Assembly (NCBI GenBank): GCA_030062745.1
Contig: CP099849.1
Span: 25,408,144 to 25,472,143, forward strand
Origin: Capitulum mitella
Taxonomy: Eukaryota > Arthropoda > Thecostraca > Pollicipedomorpha > Pollicipedidae
Direction of reading: 5' to 3'
DNA length: 64,000 nt
The position numbers and the translations under genes were made by a program. Shown here in pieces: positions 59,501 to 64,000 of this stretch. The notes beneath the pieces were generated by a model. The model had not been told where the DNA came from. It did no database searches and was given only the letters and a program-made list of their open reading frames with translations. Within the stretch, counting starts at the first letter, position 1. Each line of letters starts with the position of its first letter.

Positions 59501-60990
59501 GCGGAAGCTGATTTGTTTGAGTTATCCTTCATTTTTAACATTGTACTGGTTCGTGAAGGCTCCTCCACGCAATGGCTCTTAAAGCCCAGTCAGTACAATG
59601 TTAGCATCTAAAACACATCATTGTGTTATGTGTCGTTATACATTAACGCAAGGACATTGCGTTATGTGTTCAGTTGATGTAAGGGTTTTCTTAATTTTTG
59701 TATCAAGTCGTAAGATAATTAGATTTGGACTCAGTTGCCACCGCGCCAGTCGCCTCGGCTTCCGACCAGTTGTCTGGCTGTGGACGCCAGGAGTTCACGA
59801 TGGCACCAAGCTGTGCCTCACCTGCCGAGTTTAGCGGTTAAATGCCAGAGTTCGCACAACGCACGACCGGATCGTGGACTTACCCTGCCCGGTCGAGCGA
59901 AATACGACTCCCATTAAGTGAAACATGGATTTTTTGGGGAATAAGGGCCCTTCTTAGGAAAGGGACCTCTCATGTCAAGGAGCCCCGAAATTTTACTTCG
60001 CCCCCACCCTCATGACCAAATACGATCAGCAGCCACTGCCAGAGGCTCAGTCTAATCAAGGCAAATAACTAGTCTCAAAGAACAATAGGGGGATGCACGG
60101 AGATCCGGAATCTAATGAAGTTAAAAATGTATTGAAAGGGTCCCGGCGTTTCGTCATGATGAAGAAATATAAACAGCTCCCTTTATCCCAAGAGGCTGCC
60201 TGTGACAAAACAGGCATAAGCAAAAGGATCGACGTTGCGGTGCTGTCATATTCAACGTTGAAGATAATTATCACCGGCCATCAAAATTACACGCAACTTC
60301 TTGACGCTTTTTGTCGCCGTCTGAAATGCACATTTGGTTCCTCGAGGACGCTCCCAAGACGTTTCGGTTCGACTTTGAGGTCTGCCGAAGTCGATATTTT
60401 CCATTGGCCAACCACGCCTTTAAACCTAGCTCTGCAATTTTGTTGTCGTTGTACTTTAAACTATTGCAAAGCAATGACAAATATCACCCTTCAATCGTAA
60501 ATACACAATGCCGCGTATAGAACTGTTGGTTTTTTTACGAAACTAATCTGATCCCACAGCACTGCCATTCAGTCTGCCAGGGGTATTTGGCATCAGATGT
60601 CATCATCAGATGGCTAGTCCAGTTCGCTTCGTAACGCAGAACATATCTTTTTTTTACAAATTTGATCCGAACCTTTCTGAAGGGGACGGTTTTGGGATCA
60701 GAGTCCTTACTAAGTGGAGATTGTTTTGCGGACCCTGACCCCGCCGACCAAGTGAACCCAAATATGGAGTAATTATGCCCAGGCAATATGAGTTTGAATG
60801 TGCATGCATGTGAACAGAGCATGAACTCAAAATATGAGTAGATGCCCCGCAGAGAGTGCATTAAAAATTGTCTCGCGATTATTTCCGTGCGATACCGTGG
60901 CTTTAGCGACATATATCCGCCAAAACTGCGGAGACAGGATGCTGTGGTTCTTCTCACCGTCCCCTGCTCACTGATCCCCTCCTCGCAGGG
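59501..60990. other. No recognised feature
   Basis: Intronic DNA next to exon 1 of gene A. The 135-codon plus-strand frame at 60093-60500 is the largest, with no recognised domain. Confidence 0.35.
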
Positions 60991-61016
60991 AAATACGTTG
61001 CTCTCGAGGCACCTAC

Positions 61017-61209
61017 CCTGAGGCATGATGGGGCCGCACGGCTCGCCGCGCTCGTGCACCATCATCAGTCCGCCGAGCATCAGGCCTCCCTCCAGCTCGA
61101 CCTTGAGTCGCGCCGGTCGACGGAGCGGCGGTGGCTCGGCGCCGCCGCCGCTGCCGCCGCCGCCGGCCGCCGCCAACAGCGCCGCCCACAGCACCGCCCG
61201 CACCACCAT
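61017..61209 (-). CDS. Receptor gene A, exon 1: signal peptide and start of the ligand-binding domain
   Basis: The minus-strand ATG at 61209-61207 has G at -3 and +4. It starts a signal peptide MVVRAVLWAALLAAA followed by a Gly/Ser/Pro-rich linker, then RLKVELEGGLMLGGLMMVHE, RGEPCGPIMPQ. The exon ends after CAGG at 61017, followed by the donor GTAGGT, in phase 1. It continues at 36848. Compared with gene B the same segment lacks two residues before the Cys (GEP-C versus GEARTC) and has an unrelated linker. The frame stays open upstream to another ATG at 61485, but that stretch is minisatellite-encoded, and the internal Met is chosen because it directly precedes the hydrophobic signal core. 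Product: extracellular N-terminus of a class C G-protein-coupled receptor. Confidence 0.88.
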
Positions 61210-61340
61210 CGCGGCGTCACCGGTCACAAATGGTCCGCGGCGGCGCCGGCGGCGGTCCGGCGGCCCGGCGGCGTCGGCGCCGGCGCCCAGCCGCCGGCGG
61301 AACCCAATCTGACGCCTCGTCAAGGTCCGGCGACGCATCC

Positions 61341-61565
61341 GGCAGAGGCCAGGGGTCAGGAGCAGACATGGCAGAGGCCAAGGGTCAGGAGCAGACATAG
61401 CAGAGGCCAGGGGCCAGGAGCAGACATGGCAGAGTCCAGGGGTCAGGAGAAGGCATGACAGAGACCAGGGGTCAGGAGCGCACATGGCAGAGGCCAGGGG
61501 TCGGAAGCAGACCCGGTAGATGTCAGTGGCTGGAAGGGGACCCGGCAGAGATCAGACCCGGCAGA
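61341..61565. repeat. Minisatellite, 29-bp unit, about 8 copies, upstream of gene A
   Basis: GGCAGAGGCCAGGGGTCAGG followed by AGCAGACAT recurs at 61341, 61370, 61399 and onward with increasing divergence. It starts about 130 bp upstream of the gene A start codon, so it probably overlaps the promoter or 5' UTR. Confidence 0.85.
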
Positions 61566-62239
61566 GGCAAGTCCGGTGCCGGTCATCAGAACAACGGAGG
61601 TCAGCCGACAGTCGGCCGGTGGGGAGAGTCCGCAACCTCATACGACAGTACCCATCAAAAGGCGAACGACGCAGCGATACTGCTGGCCATCTCATCGTCC
61701 TGGGTGGGAGCTTTCTTGTACCAAATGCTGCATTCATGTCAACCCGACGTTGTAACTAAATGGACCAACGCACGGCCTCGTCAAAATCTACTAGTCAGAT
61801 CAAATACTGCTTAAGAGGCATGATGTCGATTTTGTTCGTTACGAAAGGCTTTGACAACGGAGTACGGAACGGACTGGATCAATCTGGCGGATTTTACAAG
61901 CCGATCCGGATGGGAAAGGCAAATCTGTCCAAAATAGGATTTGGATTTGAAGTTTCATGAACTTATGACATTTTAGTAACGAACAAAAAATATCTGGAAA
62001 GTAAGTAAAAACAAGTGAAGATTTTGTCGGAAATAAACATTTTGACAACAAAGCTCATCTTTACTGCTGACGGAACATTCGCCCACAACATAACCCACCT
62101 ACATGAACAAAATACTCCACTTGCAGTTGAACAGGCATGTAGAACAAATGATTCAACAATAGTAACATTTGGCCAAACCCATGATCAGCTGAAACCACAT
62201 AGTGCTGATTCGCATGTTCTTTGACCGTGAGGCCTGAGG
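61566..62239. other. No recognised feature
   Basis: Region between the minisatellite and the LINE fragment; nothing supported. Confidence 0.4.
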
Positions 62240-63040
62240 TGCTCACGCAGCCGCGCATTCTCCAGCAATCCAGTAACCACCTCCTGCCCTTTACTCAGCA
62301 CAGCATCTTAGCATGTCCCCTTTCTCAACATCCTACAGAGACCGCTCTGCTCGCAATGACTAACCGTATATTCCCAATGAAGACCGCATTTTTTTTCTCT
62401 TCCTTGTCTCTGTTTGATATGAATAAGTGTTTTGATGTTTCCCTTGTTCCGAATTGCTCCCCAGGATCCAGCACAACAGCACTGACACATCCTGGTTCCC
62501 ATCGTATTTGGTCGGTCATACCCATTCTGTCTACATCACCTTACCACCTGGTGACGGACATCTGCCCGCCTCCTTACACCATGGGACTCCCCCGGGCATC
62601 CTCCCCTGTTCTATTTTTTCGCCATCTTCTCCATTGACGTTAGCCTGCACGCACCGGATAGTCAAGTGACCTAAAACGCTGACGACACCCAAATCTTCCC
62701 ATCCGACGCCAAGTGCAGCCTTCCGTCTCTTGTCCACCGTATGGAGCCCACTCTGTTGTTCTTAGCATCCTGGGTTTATGCCTATGGTCTTAAATTCAAG
62801 CAATCGCACCAGAAACCCTTTTCCTGGGCACCAGGCAGAATATCGTGAACCACCCTGCATTCAGCGTGCGGGTCAGTCGTCGAGCCGTTCGAGAGAATCA
62901 GGGCTGTCAAAAACCTGGCGGCCGCTTTTGATCGGCACCTGAAACTGGACGCAAACGTCAGCGACATGGTGCGGAGGCGTTTTGGTCTCCTGATCGGTCT
63001 CAGTCACCTGATGCACTTCCTCCCGCCTCGTTCGTTGTAG
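62240..63040 (+). pseudogene. Decayed non-LTR retrotransposon (CR1/Jockey-type) reverse transcriptase
   Basis: Reverse transcriptase blocks occur in order on the plus strand in different frames: HPTETALLAMTNRIF (about 62330-62375), WFPSYLVGHTHSVYITL then TPPGILP (about 62490-62600), the catalytic NADDTQIF (62675-62698, the YADD motif with Asn replacing Tyr), GLKFKQSHQKP, LGTRQNIVNH, then VEPFERIRAVKNLAAAFD, LDANVSDMVRRRF and LLIGLSHLMHFLP ending at a stop at 63040. Several frameshifts and stops show it is dead. The VRNLGVxFD/HVS-type tail is typical of CR1/Jockey-group LINEs. The 5' part and endonuclease are not present. Confidence 0.85.
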
Positions 63041-64000
63041 TCTTTACTGGCCGTCTCGTGACGCCGTATTTCGTCGTACGTATGGGAGCCGGCCGATCTC
63101 TCTGCCTTCATGCAGAGCTTCGCTGACGCGCCCTCTTCCGGGCAGGTCACCAGCCACGAGCGCCTGGTGCGTCCGTGCTGGGGGAACGGATGGCATGCCG
63201 CCCGCTCGGCTTCCAGTCAGCGGTCGTCCCCGTGTCCGGCGTCCGCACGATACAGCGTGCTGGCGGAGGTGGTGGCGTGGCTAGGTTCGGGCGAGTCGAG
63301 GAATACTTCTAAAGCGCCGTAGTGCTGCTGAGTGTTTTCGCGTTTTCGCTAATCGCGCAAGAGCCGTAGCTTGCGTGGAATGTCTGCTCGAGATATACGC
63401 GTACAAACGACACGGTCGAGTAATGCCGTGAGTTAAAGACATGACTGACGCTAAGCTGAGTCAACTATGCTGACCCGCAGCAAAGGTTTATAATGTCATG
63501 CCTGCATCCCCTGATTGGCGTCGGAAAATGTCCCAGAAAACGATTAATCCCGTGCCAGTTTCCAGTTTCATGTTTGTTTCAATTGCCTCCACTGGGATAA
63601 GACCACGAACGTAAAGCCGAACTGAAGGTAAATTGTTGGAGCTATCGAACTGTTCCCAACATTCGGATTACAACGCGTCGAAAGCCATTCAACAGGGATA
63701 ACGTGTTAATGGTGGTCATCTTTCGCCTCTTCCTTCTCAAACCTGTTGCCTGTCTCGCCAACTAAACGTTTTGAAACAAATGCAGAGCTTTAATCAGGAG
63801 ATGAATTCACGAAGCAGGTGTGATCATTTCGCCGGTGTCCGTCTGGTCCCCCGGCAAGTCGCGGTCAAGTCGCTTGGGTGCTCGATGAGTGGCATACGGC
63901 TCAGTTGGTAGCCGACCAATTTAGAGTAATGTTTACTACGCGATCGTCTCGGAACTTTGACGGGCCGTTAAACTTTCCACGAATAATCAGCCGTTTCTTG
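63041..64000. other. No recognised gene; weak tRNA-like A box at the end
   Basis: GGCTCAGTTGGTAG at about 63897-63910 matches a tRNA A box, but no B box is seen before the window ends. Confidence 0.3.

Larger units (their letters stand above)
36849..61016 (-). other. Intron 1 of receptor gene A (24,168 bp)
   Basis: Bounded on the minus strand by GTAGGT (61016-61011) and CAG (ending 36849). The two flanking exons are in matching phase and align end to end with the single exon of gene B. It contains most of the transposons in the window but no other host exon that I could identify. Confidence 0.8.

Noticed and set aside
60535..61485. A 316-codon minus-strand frame covering gene A exon 1
   Set aside because: Only 61017-61209 is supported. 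Upstream sequence is minisatellite and downstream sequence is past a good splice donor and loses family similarity.

Overview
This is eukaryotic, gene-poor, repeat-rich nuclear DNA, almost certainly from an arthropod. The small amount of recognisable host coding sequence consists of short exons with consensus splice sites, separated by many kilobases. It belongs to the arthropod mangetout/DmXR-like branch of the metabotropic glutamate receptor (class C GPCR) family. Remains of Penelope-like, CR1/Jockey-like, mariner-like, hAT-like and TTAA-flanked elements, plus a short degenerate TTAGG tract, fit an arthropod. The mix of Penelope-like C-termini and G/C-run MITEs suggests a crustacean, perhaps a barnacle, but that is a guess. 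There are no bacterial operons and no CRISPR array.

Host genes, all on the minus strand. Receptor gene A has exon 1 (signal peptide and start of the ligand-binding domain) at 61017-61209 and exon 2 at 36693-36848. They are joined in phase 1 across a 24.2-kb intron. Receptor gene B starts at 303 and runs off the left edge. It encodes the same N-terminal region in one uninterrupted exon, so it lacks the intron that splits A. I could not find any later exon of gene A between 36.7 kb and gene B. A may be a truncated duplicate, an alternative promoter/first-exon pair for downstream exons, or a gene whose later exons I failed to see.

Layout from left to right. 0-5.5 kb: gene B start, then minisatellites (41, 30 and about 16 bp units), the last forming two arrays in inverted orientation around a TTAGG-like tract. 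5.6-6.8 kb: a TTAA-bounded element dense in AGGTCA half-sites. 7-18 kb: mostly featureless, with GGACC-type satellites at 11-12 and 15.5-16 kb. 18.2-24.6 kb: a transposon cluster in which one 1.2-kb TTAA element sits inside a sister copy, followed by a duplicated segment with CRE and X-box motifs, a foldback, another TTAA element and an hAT-type MITE. 25-36 kb: a second MITE family, a GA tract, two minisatellites and a tRNA-like SINE head. 36.7-61.0 kb (intron of A): tRNA-like SINE, a hammerhead-like hairpin, a 1.47-kb inverted-terminus element, two Penelope-like fragments (one carrying a MITE), an hAT-type MITE with a perfect 8-bp duplication, a mariner-like transposase pseudogene and a 143-bp tandem repeat. 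61.2-64 kb: a 29-bp minisatellite just upstream of gene A and a decayed LINE.

Most long open frames here are by-products of repeats whose unit is a multiple of three, or of GC-rich DNA, and are not listed as genes. Coordinates of repeats are approximate to about 10-20 bases unless a terminal motif or target-site duplication is quoted.
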